Shown: positions 24,692 to 34,263, counted from the first letter of the stretch. The stretch: DNA of 38,112 nt from Bacillota bacterium (GCA_012799185.1 JAAZLS010000037.1:1-38112), one strand, 5' to 3'. A program made the numbers and translations. The notes: generated from the letters alone by a model not told the origin.

Positions 24692-24720
24692 ACGCTGCTG
24701 GATTTATCAGCAGCGTTTAC
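24692..24720 (+). terminator. Hairpin between convergent abrB and ricT
   Basis: A perfect 9-bp stem ACGCTGCTG / CAGCAGCGT (24692-24716) with a 7-nt loop lies about 57 nt past abrB and reaches the ricT stop codon. The following TTTAC is a weak U-tract, so this is a probable but not strong terminator. Confidence 0.5.
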
Positions 24721-25520
24721 TCTAACCGATCCACTTCCTCCTCCGGGAAGTTTCGACTGCACCCGTTTTCTGTTAATTTCACCCGGATCATTTTCCTGGC
24801 CCCATTAATCTTTTCTACTTTTCCCTCCCCCTCGGGGGTGACCACCCTCTCCCCGGGGTGGAGTTGATCCTCTCGGCTATCTTCATAGGTCTCCATTTCA
24901 AACCGGAGACAGCACATTAACCGCCCGCAAACCCCGGATATTTTACTGGGATTCAGGGAGAGATTCTGATCTTTGGCCATACGGATCGAGACCGGCTCAA
25001 ATTCTTCCATAAAAGAGACACAGCAGACCGGGCGCCCACAGGGGCCAAGGCCCCCCAGTAACTTAGCCTCATCCCTAACCCCAATCTGCCGCAACTCGAT
25101 CCGGGTGCGAAAAATAGAGGCCAGGTCTCTTACTAATTCCCTAAAATCAACCCTCCCGTCGGCAGTAAAGTAAAACATGATCTTGCTGCGGTCAAAGGTA
25201 TATTCAGCACCGATCAGTTTCATCTCCAGTTGATGCCGATCAATCTGCTTTTGACATTTAGGCAGGCTTTCCAGCTCTAATTTGCGGTTTTCCCGGGCCC
25301 GGGCCCGATCTTCATCGGTTGCCCTCCGCACCACCCGCTTTAGCGGCAGGACCAACTCTGCCTGCTTCGCCTCCTTCTCGGCGATCACTACCTGGCCCAG
25401 TTCAATACCCCGGGAGGTCTCCACAATCACCTCTTCCCCCTCATTTAGTTTAAGATTACCGGGGTTAAAATAATATATTTTACCTGCCCTCCGAAAACGT
25501 ATTCCCGTTACTTTAGGCAC
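24717..25520 (-). CDS. ricT: PSP1-domain protein RicT (YaaT)
   Basis: A 267-residue PSP1-family protein. It contains the conserved Cys-rich stretch LGGLGPCGRPVCCVSFMEEF and the later VCGRLMCCLRFE, which in the B. subtilis RicA/F/T complex help bind iron-sulfur clusters. That complex stimulates RNase Y mRNA maturation and affects sporulation and competence. The start GTG (25518-25520) follows AAAGGAGG by 7 nt and overlaps the end of holB by 8 nt; a TTG two codons earlier lies too close to the ribosome site. Order tmk-holB-ricT is as in Bacillus. Confidence 0.95.
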   Translation of the reverse strand: MPKVTGIRFRRAGKIYYFNPGNLKLNEGEEVIVETSRGIELGQVVIAEKEAKQAELVLPLKRVVRRATDEDRARARENRKLELESLPKCQKQIDRHQLEMKLIGAEYTFDRSKIMFYFTADGRVDFRELVRDLASIFRTRIELRQIGVRDEAKLLGGLGPCGRPVCCVSFMEEFEPVSIRMAKDQNLSLNPSKISGVCGRLMCCLRFEMETYEDSREDQLHPGERVVTPEGEGKVEKINGARKMIRVKLTENGCSRNFPEEEVDRLE

Positions 25521-26499
25521 CGGCAAACCTCCTTTGCAGTAAAATAATCATCGCCTCCAAGGCCAACTGTTTATGGGCGTTAGTAAAAGCAATCCTCTTT
25601 ATCGCCCGACTTATATCCTCCAATGACAGCTCGAGGCTGGCCGGGGAGACCCGGGGGTAACTGGAAGGTCCTGGAAGTATATGTAAATCCGATGGGCCGC
25701 ATAGCAATCGGAGTAAGAGATCCCGATAATAGATGTAGAGCAGCTCCAGTATGAACAGTAGGTCTTCCCTTTCGGCCAGGGAGGATGCCCGCCGGAAAAG
25801 ATCCGGGGCGGAGACTGCCGGGGTAACCAGATCCCGGGCCAGTTCCATCGCCAACTTGATCCGCTCTCCCAATGCCGGATCGCGGGCCAGCTCCCGGGCC
25901 CGCCCCGGAAGCCCATGGCTTAAACGGGCTATTAGGCCAACTTCTACCCCCGACAATATTTCTTCGCTATTTAATAATAAGGTAATTTCGTCGACGGATA
26001 GTAATTGTAAAACATAGCGGCGACAACGGGAAATAATGGTGCTTAACAGCTTTTCCGGGTGGGAACTAGTTAAAATAATATATAGCCTCTCCGGCGGCTC
26101 CTCCAACAGTTTCAGGAGCGAAGAGCCGGCCTCCGGAGTCATCCGATCTGCCCCGGAGATCAATAAAACCCGGCACTCATCCTCCGGACTAGCCAGGTAG
26201 AGCCGGGGCCGCACCCGGCGAATCTGGTCTATCTTTATCCAACGTCCCTCCGGATGGATCAGGAATAGGTTCGGGTTGTTCCCCCCGTTTAGCTGCCGGC
26301 AAGAGAGACAAACCCCACAGGGACGACAGCTGCTCACCGGGCAAAGTAGGGCCCGGGCCAGGGCGATCCCCCAACTCTTCTTACCGCTCCCCCCAGGACC
26401 GGTAAGAAGGGTAACTGGACTGACGCTCCCCGCTTCCAGCTCGGTTAACAAGGCTTTCCTTAGCTCCGGTTGACCGACTAGGTTTTTAAAGGCCATCAT
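25513..26499 (-). CDS. holB: DNA polymerase III subunit delta'
   Basis: A 328-residue clamp-loader subunit. It has an AAA+ P-loop (LLTGPGGSGKKSWG), a zinc-binding Cys cluster (CPVSSCRPCGVCLSC), the sensor region (LLISGADRMTPEAGSSLLKLLEEPPE) and the SRC motif (TIISRCRRYVL). It loads the beta clamp together with DnaX and delta. The start ATG at 26497-26499 overlaps the tmk stop (ATGA); a second ATG follows at once and could equally be used. The C-terminal domain is less conserved, as usual. Confidence 0.94.
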   Translation of the reverse strand: MMAFKNLVGQPELRKALLTELEAGSVSPVTLLTGPGGSGKKSWGIALARALLCPVSSCRPCGVCLSCRQLNGGNNPNLFLIHPEGRWIKIDQIRRVRPRLYLASPEDECRVLLISGADRMTPEAGSSLLKLLEEPPERLYIILTSSHPEKLLSTIISRCRRYVLQLLSVDEITLLLNSEEILSGVEVGLIARLSHGLPGRARELARDPALGERIKLAMELARDLVTPAVSAPDLFRRASSLAEREDLLFILELLYIYYRDLLLRLLCGPSDLHILPGPSSYPRVSPASLELSLEDISRAIKRIAFTNAHKQLALEAMIILLQRRFAGA

Positions 26500-27116
26500 T
26501 CGACCCCCGGCGGTGGTAAACAACGCCGTTGGACCTGCTCCCATATAACCTGTCGAAGCTCCTCCGGCGATTGCAAGGCATCAAGTATAACAAATCGTTC
26601 TTCCTCCAGGGAGGCTAACTCCAGGTAGCCACGGCGTACCCGTTGATGAAAACCTGTCTCCCGTTGCTCCACCCGATCGGCCTTACCGGGTCGCCGGGCT
26701 GCTGCCCGTTCGACCGGCAGATCCAGTAAAAATGTCAGGCTCGGGGTCAAGGAGCCCACTACCCGGCAGTTTAAATCCCGAATCCAATCCAGCTCCCCCC
26801 CCAAGCCGTAGCCCTGGTAGGCCAAGGTGGAGTCAATATAGCGATCGCAAATTATCAGCCGGCCGGCTTTAACTGCCGGACCGATTACCTGGGTCAACAG
26901 CTCCGCCCGGGCGGCAGCATAGAGCAGGATCTCCGTTTCCCTAGAAATAGTCAGCTCCCGGTTCAATAATAGTTCCCGGATCCCTTCCCCCGCCCCTGTC
27001 CCCCCCGGTTCCCTGACCAGCAAGGGTGGCGGCTCTAAATGGCCTAGCGATTCAGCCAATAGCCGGGCCTGGGTCGTTTTTCCTGAACCGTCGATCCCTT
27101 CTACTGAGATGATCAT
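26496..27116 (-). CDS. tmk: Thymidylate kinase
   Basis: A 206-residue dTMP kinase (dTMP to dTDP). It has the P-loop VEGIDGSGKTTQARLL (about 5-20), LVREPGGTGAGEGIRELLL (DR/E-P-G-G-T motif), CDRYIDSTLAYQGYG and the lid region. It starts the overlapping tmk-holB-ricT cluster. The SD before the ATG is weak. The cluster begins about 55 nt after the guaB terminator; I could not find a convincing promoter in that gap. Confidence 0.96.
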   Translation of the reverse strand: MIISVEGIDGSGKTTQARLLAESLGHLEPPPLLVREPGGTGAGEGIRELLLNRELTISRETEILLYAAARAELLTQVIGPAVKAGRLIICDRYIDSTLAYQGYGLGGELDWIRDLNCRVVGSLTPSLTFLLDLPVERAAARRPGKADRVEQRETGFHQRVRRGYLELASLEEERFVILDALQSPEELRQVIWEQVQRRCLPPPGVE

Positions 27117-27170
27117 TTAAAACAGGTATCCTTCCCTTATCCTTACGGTAATCTACCGTTTATTACCTAT

Positions 27171-27198
27171 AAAAAACCGTAGGGCAACTCTCCTACGG
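27171..27198 (-). terminator. Rho-independent terminator after guaB
   Basis: The stem CCGTAGG / CCTACGG (27177-27198) is followed by six T on the minus strand, 28 nt past the guaB stop. A second small inverted repeat (ACGGTA ... TACCGT) lies at about 27144-27158. Confidence 0.9.
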
Positions 27199-27225
27199 AA
27201 CACCGCTCTCCACTGACCGGACGGG

Positions 27226-28698
<1,473 letters not shown>

Positions 28699-28752
28699 TC
28701 AATGGAGTTAGATGAGTTCTATAAAAATCTGTATGAAATCTATATTAAAAAG

Positions 28753-28781
28753 ATCATAGCAAACCCCTAGGGTAGTGTCAA
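28753..28781 (-). promoter_or_regulatory. Consensus sigma-A promoter for guaB
   Basis: TTGACA (28776-28781), a 17-nt spacer and TATGAT (28753-28758). The predicted 5' leader is about 65 nt, AT-rich, with no recognisable riboswitch. Confidence 0.85.
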
Positions 28782-28844
28782 CTAAAGGAGGGGCTCCCTT
28801 TTCTCCCTTAAAGCCGGTGATCTCCACCCCCGCCACCTGAAACT

Positions 28845-29345
28845 TTACCCGGGGGGCGACGCGCCTCCAAGTAAAAATAAATCGAGATCCCCCCGCTCGC
28901 TAATTACCCTTAATCCATGGTTTTTCAACAAGGCAGTTGTAACCCCGCATCCCTTAATCAACCGGTTTTGAAAACCGCCATCATAGACCTGGTTTGAACC
29001 ACAAGACGGGCTATTTTCCTTCAAGATTGCACCATTAACCTGGTAGAGCCGGGCCAATTGTCCGGTCAGTTCGGCGCCCCGGATAAAGTAGCTGGTGACA
29101 TCCATCCCTTCACGATTTATTACCGTCGCCCTCCCCACCAGCACCCGATGACCGTCACCCCCTGATAGCTCAGCTGGGGCCCTAGGGGTAGGCAGCCCCC
29201 CCAACTGCTCGGGGCAAACCGGAATCAGGGTAAATCCCCGGGATAAGGCCGTAATTATTGCCGGCTGCCGGTTGTCTTTACCATCATAACGACAATTAAT
29301 CCCCAACAGGCAGGCACTAACCAGGTAGCAGCTAACTCGAATCAC
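28845..29345 (-). CDS. DUF523 / TudS family protein
   Basis: A protein of about 166 residues with the DUF523 pattern: YLVSACLLGINCRYDG near the N-terminus, VCPEQLGGLPTPRAPAEL, and ILKENSPSCGSNQVYDGGF with a further conserved Cys. Some members (TudS) are iron-sulfur thiouracil desulfurases, using three conserved Cys as ligands; that activity is inferred for this one. The start is uncertain: GTG at 29343-29345 gives a family-like N-terminus but has no well-spaced SD, and an in-frame GTG at 29387 would add 14 residues. It is transcribed away from the DUF3786 gene. Confidence 0.85.
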   Translation of the reverse strand: MIRVSCYLVSACLLGINCRYDGKDNRQPAIITALSRGFTLIPVCPEQLGGLPTPRAPAELSGGDGHRVLVGRATVINREGMDVTSYFIRGAELTGQLARLYQVNGAILKENSPSCGSNQVYDGGFQNRLIKGCGVTTALLKNHGLRVISERGDLDLFLLGGASPPG

Positions 29346-29413
29346 CCCCAGGCTGTTATATGTAGTTTCGCCGCCCGATAACCCCACTCCTGTATGAACC
29401 CTTATAATCTCCC

Positions 29414-29440
29414 TTGCTGATAATTAAAACATGTTATAAT
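29414..29440 (+). promoter_or_regulatory. Predicted sigma-A promoter for DUF3786 gene
   Basis: TTGCTG (29414-29419), a 15-nt spacer and TATAAT (29435-29440) with TGT in front (extended -10), on the plus strand. Confidence 0.6.
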
Positions 29441-29491
29441 AGGTGCAATTGATAAGAAAGGGAGGAACTGAAGAAGATCAAACCCTCTTAC

Positions 29492-30097
29492 ATGAACCTG
29501 GAAATTACCCGCCGGCAGGCCGTAAGAAAACTGGCCGCCCTTGATCCGGAAAAAATAGCCCGATGCTGTCGGCTCCGCTTTGAACAAGAACAGCAATACT
29601 TTCTTTTACCTTTTCTGAACCGAGAATACCGGATATCCTATCCGGAAGGGAAGGTCTACACCACTCGGGGAGAAGAGGCCCCGATTTATCCCTCCCTTAT
29701 CATGCTACACTACCTGGTTACTGCCGATGGGGAGCCGCTAGCAGGCGAATGGATTTCTTTCCGTCACCTGCCAGGAGGGGGTATCTATATGGAGCCTTTT
29801 CGCAAGAGGGCCCTGGATCCGTTTCTAAAAATATATGGCCACCAACCCCGGGCTTTTCTCTCCTCCGCCACAATCCTAGGCGGCTACCCGGGGTCCTTAA
29901 ACGGGATCAACCGGGTTATACCGGTATTGCCCTGCGTCCCCCTGCTGTTTATACTCTGGCCGGGCGATGAAGAGCTTCCCCCTTCGGCCAATATTTTATT
30001 TGACCGCAGTGCACCCGCATACCTGCCTACTGAAGATTACGCTCACCTACCCGGGATGGTAATCAAAGCCATGGGGAGATCCCGGCTGTCTACCTAG
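29492..30097 (+). CDS. DUF3786 domain protein
   Basis: A protein of about 201 residues from the DUF3786 family, recognised by the central pattern YPSLIMLHYLVTADGEPLAGEWISFRHLPGG and by LPCVPLLFILWPGDEELPPSANILFDRSAPAYLPTED near the C-terminus. Function is unknown; the family is found mainly in strict anaerobes. No signal peptide is seen. The first ATG (29492) lies 26 nt from the only good ribosome site (GGGAGG at 29460-29465), so translation may begin up to eight codons earlier at CTG (29468) or ATC (29477). It converges on korD with a 6-nt gap. Confidence 0.85.
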   Translation: MNLEITRRQAVRKLAALDPEKIARCCRLRFEQEQQYFLLPFLNREYRISYPEGKVYTTRGEEAPIYPSLIMLHYLVTADGEPLAGEWISFRHLPGGGIYMEPFRKRALDPFLKIYGHQPRAFLSSATILGGYPGSLNGINRVIPVLPCVPLLFILWPGDEELPPSANILFDRSAPAYLPTEDYAHLPGMVIKAMGRSRLST

Positions 30098-30103
30098 CCC
30101 TCC

Positions 30104-30322
30104 CTAGTCCGGCTCGTTATCATCTTTTACCCGGATTACATCAATCGCGTTATCGGGGCAGAAAAGTTGGCAAAGTCGGCATCCGGTACAACGCTCCATA
30201 TGCTTCGGTTCAACAATCCTTGTTCCATATACCCCCAACCGGTCAGACCAATCTAGTACCTGGGAGGGACATTTCTCTATACAGAGACCACACCCCTTGC
30301 ACAGCCCCGGCGATACGGCCAA
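30104..30322 (-). CDS. korD: 2-oxoacid:ferredoxin oxidoreductase, delta (ferredoxin-like) subunit
   Basis: A small protein with two 4Fe-4S motifs, CKGCGLCIEKC and CTGCRLCQLFC, the electron-transfer subunit of the oxidoreductase. The first conventional start is TTG at 30320-30322, with AAAAGG about 5 nt upstream. However, the frame stays open for another 15 codons to an ATT at 30365-30367, which has a perfect AGGAGG 9 nt upstream and overlaps the korC stop. An AUU start would give 87 residues. The gene is last in korABCD. Confidence 0.9.
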   Translation of the reverse strand: MAVSPGLCKGCGLCIEKCPSQVLDWSDRLGVYGTRIVEPKHMERCTGCRLCQLFCPDNAIDVIRVKDDNEPD

Positions 30323-30362
30323 CCGGGCCTTTTTTCCCTGGGTTTCTAGGCATTCAAAGGTT

Positions 30363-31055
30363 TTAATCGGTTAGCGCCTCCTGTAACGGGATCCGTTGGT
30401 TCTTTTCCCGCGCTGCCAATTTAAATCCCAGCTCCAATCCCTTAAAATTTTGTTCCCGAAGCTGCGGATCCCGTTTAAAGTAACGGGAGAACCTTTCTTC
30501 CAACGTCTCTTTAAGTCCACCCAGGTCTACCGTATCCATGAGGGCGGCGGTCGCCCCCAAGATAATCATATTAAAGACACGGGGGTGTAACCGTTGACGG
30601 GCTAGCTCTGCAGCGGGGACAGCCACCAGCCGCTTATCGAGGGGAATTTCTACCTTCTCACCGGCCGGCTTAAAACCGGTCCTGAGAGGATAGGCCTCCG
30701 GGGCCGAGGTTTCATAAGACTGTAACCCGATCACCTGGTCTGCCACCGCCGGCATCTCCAGGGAGGAGCTATCATATAAAATAGCTGTCCGCGAACCTAT
30801 ATATTGTCGACACCGTTCCAGCGAGCGGCGGCTAAAAACGATGACCAGGTTGGCAGTAAGAAACTTGGGCGAGCCGATCTCCGCCCGGGATAATTGCACG
30901 TAAGCTAGGGAGACCCCCCCCCGCTGTTCGATCCCAAAGTTGGGCATGTAAAGAGCCTTCCATCCTTCGCGATAGCCCGCCAGGGCCAGCGATTCCGCCA
31001 TGGATTGCACCCCCTGCCCCCCCTCCCCGGCGGCCACTACCTTCCAATGCCTCAT
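30363..31055 (-). CDS. korC: 2-oxoacid:ferredoxin oxidoreductase, gamma subunit
   Basis: A 230-residue gamma subunit of the pyruvate/ketoacid oxidoreductase class. The typical N-terminus VVAAGEGGQGVQSMAESLALAGY is followed by a region with NFGIEQRGGVSLAYVQLS, and NMIILGATAAL in the last third. It helps bind CoA and bridges the catalytic subunits. The ATG overlaps the korB stop by 4 nt (ATGA). Confidence 0.92.
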   Translation of the reverse strand: MRHWKVVAAGEGGQGVQSMAESLALAGYREGWKALYMPNFGIEQRGGVSLAYVQLSRAEIGSPKFLTANLVIVFSRRSLERCRQYIGSRTAILYDSSSLEMPAVADQVIGLQSYETSAPEAYPLRTGFKPAGEKVEIPLDKRLVAVPAAELARQRLHPRVFNMIILGATAALMDTVDLGGLKETLEERFSRYFKRDPQLREQNFKGLELGFKLAAREKNQRIPLQEALTD

Positions 31056-31798
31056 GGGGTAATCGGCTCCCTTCCAGCGGCCATCTCACCTACCTGGTAA
31101 TATGCACCCATTTCATGTTCTAAAAACCCCCAGGTACCGGCCGCATCGGTTCTCCAGTTAGTAGGGCAGGTGGAGAGGGCCTCAATAAAGGCAAAATCCC
31201 CCCGGAGCTGCCGTTCCAATCCCTTTCTTATCATCTTTTTCAAGCGGATAACATTGGCTACCGTCCCCCGGGCCAGATAGCTCTCCGGTGGAGCAACCCC
31301 GATCAGGCTCTCCGGTCCCTTAAATGGGGCCCCGGTCTCCTCAATATCGCGCCCCCCGGGGCTAGTTTTAGTATGCTGCCCCTCCAGGGTAGTGGGCGCC
31401 ATCTGACCCCCGGTCATGGCATAGGTGGTGTTATTTACTACGATCACCGTGACCGGATCGTTACGTAGAGCCGTGCTTACCAAGTGCTGCAACCCGATCG
31501 CATATCCTCCCCCGTCACCCATGTAGGCCACCGTCACCAGTTCCGGCCTGGCCCGCTTTATACCCACTACCACCGGGAGAGTACGCCCATGGTGGGTTTG
31601 TAGGGAATCTACACTAAAGAAATTCCAGGCCAGCAGGGAACAGCCGATATCGCAGGCAAATACCATCCGGCTGGAGATATCCAGCTCATCGATAGCCATC
31701 CCCAGGGCCTTCAGGACCAGGCCGTGACCACAACCGGGACAGAAGCGGTGGGGTTTGCTTTCTCGATTATAGCAACGGGGCATGGATAGTTCACTCAT
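31052..31798 (-). CDS. korB: 2-oxoacid:ferredoxin oxidoreductase, beta (TPP-binding) subunit
   Basis: A 248-residue thiamine-diphosphate subunit. It shows FCPGCGHGLVLKALG, CDIGCSLLAWNFF, the TPP/Mg2+ motif starting at MGDGGGYAIGLQHL and ending in VVNNTTYAMTGGQMAPTT. No own 4Fe-4S motif is present, in line with a separate ferredoxin subunit. The context suggests 2-oxoglutarate or branched-chain 2-oxoacid as substrate, giving an acyl-CoA, CO2 and reduced ferredoxin; sequence alone does not decide which. It overlaps korA by 4 nt. Confidence 0.93.
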   Translation of the reverse strand: MSELSMPRCYNRESKPHRFCPGCGHGLVLKALGMAIDELDISSRMVFACDIGCSLLAWNFFSVDSLQTHHGRTLPVVVGIKRARPELVTVAYMGDGGGYAIGLQHLVSTALRNDPVTVIVVNNTTYAMTGGQMAPTTLEGQHTKTSPGGRDIEETGAPFKGPESLIGVAPPESYLARGTVANVIRLKKMIRKGLERQLRGDFAFIEALSTCPTNWRTDAAGTWGFLEHEMGAYYQVGEMAAGREPITP

Positions 31799-32850
31799 AA
31801 CCGGGCCTCCTCCAATATTTCCTCGGAGGTAATCCCTAAACCCGGCCGGTAGTAGGAGCGAAAGGAGGTTAAGACCTGATCGGCCAAGGCCAAACGGACC
31901 AGGCGCCCTAACTGGCCCTCCGCCGATTCAGCCACCAGCACCGCGTTCCCGCTCTGTTGGCATGCCTTGACCAGGTGCTCCTCGGGAAAGGGGCGCAAGG
32001 TTATTGGACGGAAAAAATTAACCCGATCCCCCCGGGCCTGCAACTCCTTAACCGCCTGCCGCGCCGCCCGGCCTACTATGCCATGGGCTACTACCAATAA
32101 CCTCCCCCCGGCCCCGCCCAGGAATTCATGCTCAACTAGTACCGGTATCGCCCGGTTATAGTCCTCCAGATCTATCAACAGCTTCTCCCCCAGCTCTTCC
32201 TCCACACTAAAGGCGTTTTGCATATGGACCACCTGCTCCCCCCCGATAATAGGTTCATTCGGGATTCGGCTACCCGCCCTGGAGGAGGGATCGTAAAGAA
32301 TTAATTCCTCCCGCATTTTAGCCTGGTAACCGTCGCCAAGAACAATCGCCGGGAAACGGTATTTCCACGCATTGCGGAAGGCCTTAATAGTATAGTCGTA
32401 GAGCTCCTGGTGACTACTGGTGGAATAAACAATTCTCAATCCCTCCCCGTTGCCACCGAAACAGGTTAAGGTAACCTCCTGCTGCGAGTAAATTACAGTG
32501 GCCGTAGATGGCCCCCCCCGCTGCTGGACGATAATCACTAACGGCAGTCGCATCGCCTCCGCCATCGAGAGCGGCTCCTGGAAGAGAATAGTGCCCGGAC
32601 CGGCAGTTGCAGAGAAGGCAATTTTACCTGTTAACACGGCCCCTAAAGTTGCAAACCCCGCCGACAGCTCATCCTCTGTCTGCAAAAATCCCCGCCCCGC
32701 CTGTGATGCAATATGACGCCAATGGTGCATGATCTCATTTTGAGGTGTAATCGGATACCCAAACAGATAACCGGCCCCGGCGGCCTGCGCTGCCCGCGCT
32801 ACCACCTCGTTGCCGGTTATAAAGACCCGCTCCTCATCCCTAAATTCCAC
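31795..32850 (-). CDS. korA: 2-oxoacid:ferredoxin oxidoreductase, alpha subunit
   Basis: A 351-residue alpha subunit (KorA/VorB type). The start shows FITGNEVVARAAQAAGAGYLFGYPITPQNEI, then QTEDELSAGFATLGAVLTGKIAFSATAGPG and PLVIIVQQRGGPSTATV; a transketolase C-terminal-like domain follows at about residues 235-345. I chose GTG at 32848-32850, with GGGGGGAG 7 nt upstream; an in-frame GTG six codons earlier overlaps that site. It begins the korABCD operon; no clear promoter is seen in the 87-nt gap behind bofA, so read-through from yaaL-bofA is possible. Confidence 0.94.
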   Translation of the reverse strand: MEFRDEERVFITGNEVVARAAQAAGAGYLFGYPITPQNEIMHHWRHIASQAGRGFLQTEDELSAGFATLGAVLTGKIAFSATAGPGTILFQEPLSMAEAMRLPLVIIVQQRGGPSTATVIYSQQEVTLTCFGGNGEGLRIVYSTSSHQELYDYTIKAFRNAWKYRFPAIVLGDGYQAKMREELILYDPSSRAGSRIPNEPIIGGEQVVHMQNAFSVEEELGEKLLIDLEDYNRAIPVLVEHEFLGGAGGRLLVVAHGIVGRAARQAVKELQARGDRVNFFRPITLRPFPEEHLVKACQQSGNAVLVAESAEGQLGRLVRLALADQVLTSFRSYYRPGLGITSEEILEEARL

Positions 32851-32937
32851 CGGCAGTCTCCCCCCCACGATGATGGTTTGAGTTTTCCCTTAAGGGTACT
32901 AAAACATGCATCCGGGGAGGTTCCAACCGGGAGCGGG

Positions 32938-33210
32938 CTAACCTAAAACATATTTTAAGCCGATTATCATCAGTAACCCGGGGAGCCCCATTACCCCCAC
33001 AAGGAGGGAACTAATCGCATTTAGGCCCACCCCCAGGCCCCAAGAGACCCCGATTAAATTATAAAGGGCGATAACCCCTCCCCCCAGAAGCAGGCGGAGG
33101 ACCAGCATTAGCCCTGCCTTTAAGGGACGGTAAAGGACCCGCGATAACACATAGAGCACAAATAACCCAAAGATTATGGCAGCGATCAAGTTCCACTGGG
33201 GAACAGGCAT
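32938..33210 (-). CDS. bofA: BofA family protein (inhibitor of pro-sigma-K processing)
   Basis: A 90-residue membrane protein with two or three hydrophobic segments (about 8-24, 33-52, 60-88) and the signature VGLNAISSLLVGVMGLPGLLMIIGLKYVL at the C-terminus. In B. subtilis BofA holds the SpoIVFB protease inactive in the outer forespore membrane until the forespore signal. The ATG has AAAAGGAGG upstream. Gene order recR-yaaL-bofA is conserved with Bacillus. Confidence 0.93.
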   Translation of the reverse strand: MPVPQWNLIAAIIFGLFVLYVLSRVLYRPLKAGLMLVLRLLLGGGVIALYNLIGVSWGLGVGLNAISSLLVGVMGLPGLLMIIGLKYVLG

Positions 33211-33232
33211 CGATTTGCCTCCTTTTACCTTT

Positions 33233-33511
33233 TTACCGGCGCCCCCCCCGGTCGGTGGGAGGGTTTTCTTCCTGCCGGACCTTTCCTAGCAGGTAAATAT
33301 AGCGGCGTTCGGCCGCCTGTAAAGAATAGACAGCATAATCTACCGCCCCCGGATCAGATACCTGGTTAAAACGTTGCTGGGCATCCTGCCATTCCTGCCA
33401 GGCCTCCTTTACCATCGGCTGGTAACGCTCCGTCGCCTTGTTATATACAGCACCCCCCACCGGCGGAAATAGATCCGAGACAAAAGCAAGGGCCTTCTGG
33501 AGCCAGTTCAC
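33233..33511 (-). CDS. yaaL: YaaL family protein (DUF2508)
   Basis: A 92-residue protein of unknown function. It carries the DUF2508 core EWQDAQQRFNQVSDPGAVDYAVYSLQAAERRYIYLLGKVR, likely a helical hairpin. The GTG start has AAGGAGG 7 nt upstream. It lies between recR and bofA as in Bacillus, and 22 nt before bofA, so the two are probably cotranscribed. Confidence 0.88.
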   Translation of the reverse strand: MNWLQKALAFVSDLFPPVGGAVYNKATERYQPMVKEAWQEWQDAQQRFNQVSDPGAVDYAVYSLQAAERRYIYLLGKVRQEENPPTDRGGRR

Positions 33512-33586
33512 GGTAGATCCTCCTTAGGTTATAAGTATGCCATCGCTCCAAAAGATATTAGTGCCCCTAAAAAGAGCCATTATACC

Positions 33587-33609
33587 TAAAAAGCCCCCGG
33601 GCGGGGGCT
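33587..33609 (-). terminator. Rho-independent terminator after recR
   Basis: The stem AGCCCCC / GGGGGCT with a 4-nt loop (33592-33609) is followed by TTTTA on the minus strand, 31 nt past the recR stop. It ends the dnaX-ebfC-recR unit. Confidence 0.9.
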
Positions 33610-33639
33610 GCGGAGGCGGTAAAACGGGAGATCTTTGTT

Positions 33640-34233
33640 TTACATATCTTGCCGGCCCTCCAGGGCCCGGCCCAGGGTAAGATCATCGGCATATTCCAGG
33701 TCTCCGCCCACAGGCAGGCCAAAAGCAATACGGGTTACTTTAACCTTCAACGGCTTACATAACCGGGCAATATAGGCGGCAGTAGCCTCCCCCTCCACGT
33801 TGGGGTTGGTAGCAATAATTATCTCCTTAACCTGCCCCTCGGAAATCCGCTTAGCCAAATCCGGTATCCGTAGCTCCTCCGGCCCCACCCCGTCCAAAGG
33901 TGAAAGAGCACCGTGAAGAACATGGTAGAGCCCCCGGTACTGGCCGGTTCTCTCCATCGCGAATAGATCGCGGGCCTCCTGAACCACGCAAATGGTATGC
34001 CGATCCCGACGGCTATCTGTACAGTAAGCACAGGGATCAGCTTCGGTTAAACTACCGCAAAGGGTGCAAAATCGGAGGTTATCTTTTGCCCCGACCAGAG
34101 CCCGGGCTAGGGAAACCGCCTCCTTGCGAGGGCGGGATAGAATAAAGAAAGCCATCCGCTGGGCTGTTTTGGGACCGACCCCGGGAAAACGGCAAAGTTC
34201 CTCGATAAGTTGCTGGAGGGGTTGGGGAATCAT
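33640..34233 (-). CDS. recR: Recombination mediator RecR
   Basis: A 197-residue RecR, which with RecO loads RecA at single-stranded gaps. It has the N-terminal helix-hairpin-helix (FPGVGPKTAQRMAFFIL), a zinc finger (CTLCGSLTEADPCAYC) and a Toprim domain (ICVVQEARDLFAMERTGQYRGLYHVLHGALSPLDGVGPEEL). The ATG has AAGGAG upstream. Third gene of the dnaX operon. Confidence 0.97.
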   Translation of the reverse strand: MIPQPLQQLIEELCRFPGVGPKTAQRMAFFILSRPRKEAVSLARALVGAKDNLRFCTLCGSLTEADPCAYCTDSRRDRHTICVVQEARDLFAMERTGQYRGLYHVLHGALSPLDGVGPEELRIPDLAKRISEGQVKEIIIATNPNVEGEATAAYIARLCKPLKVKVTRIAFGLPVGGDLEYADDLTLGRALEGRQDM

Positions 34234-34263
34234 CTATTCATCTCCTTACATGGCTCCTGTTTA

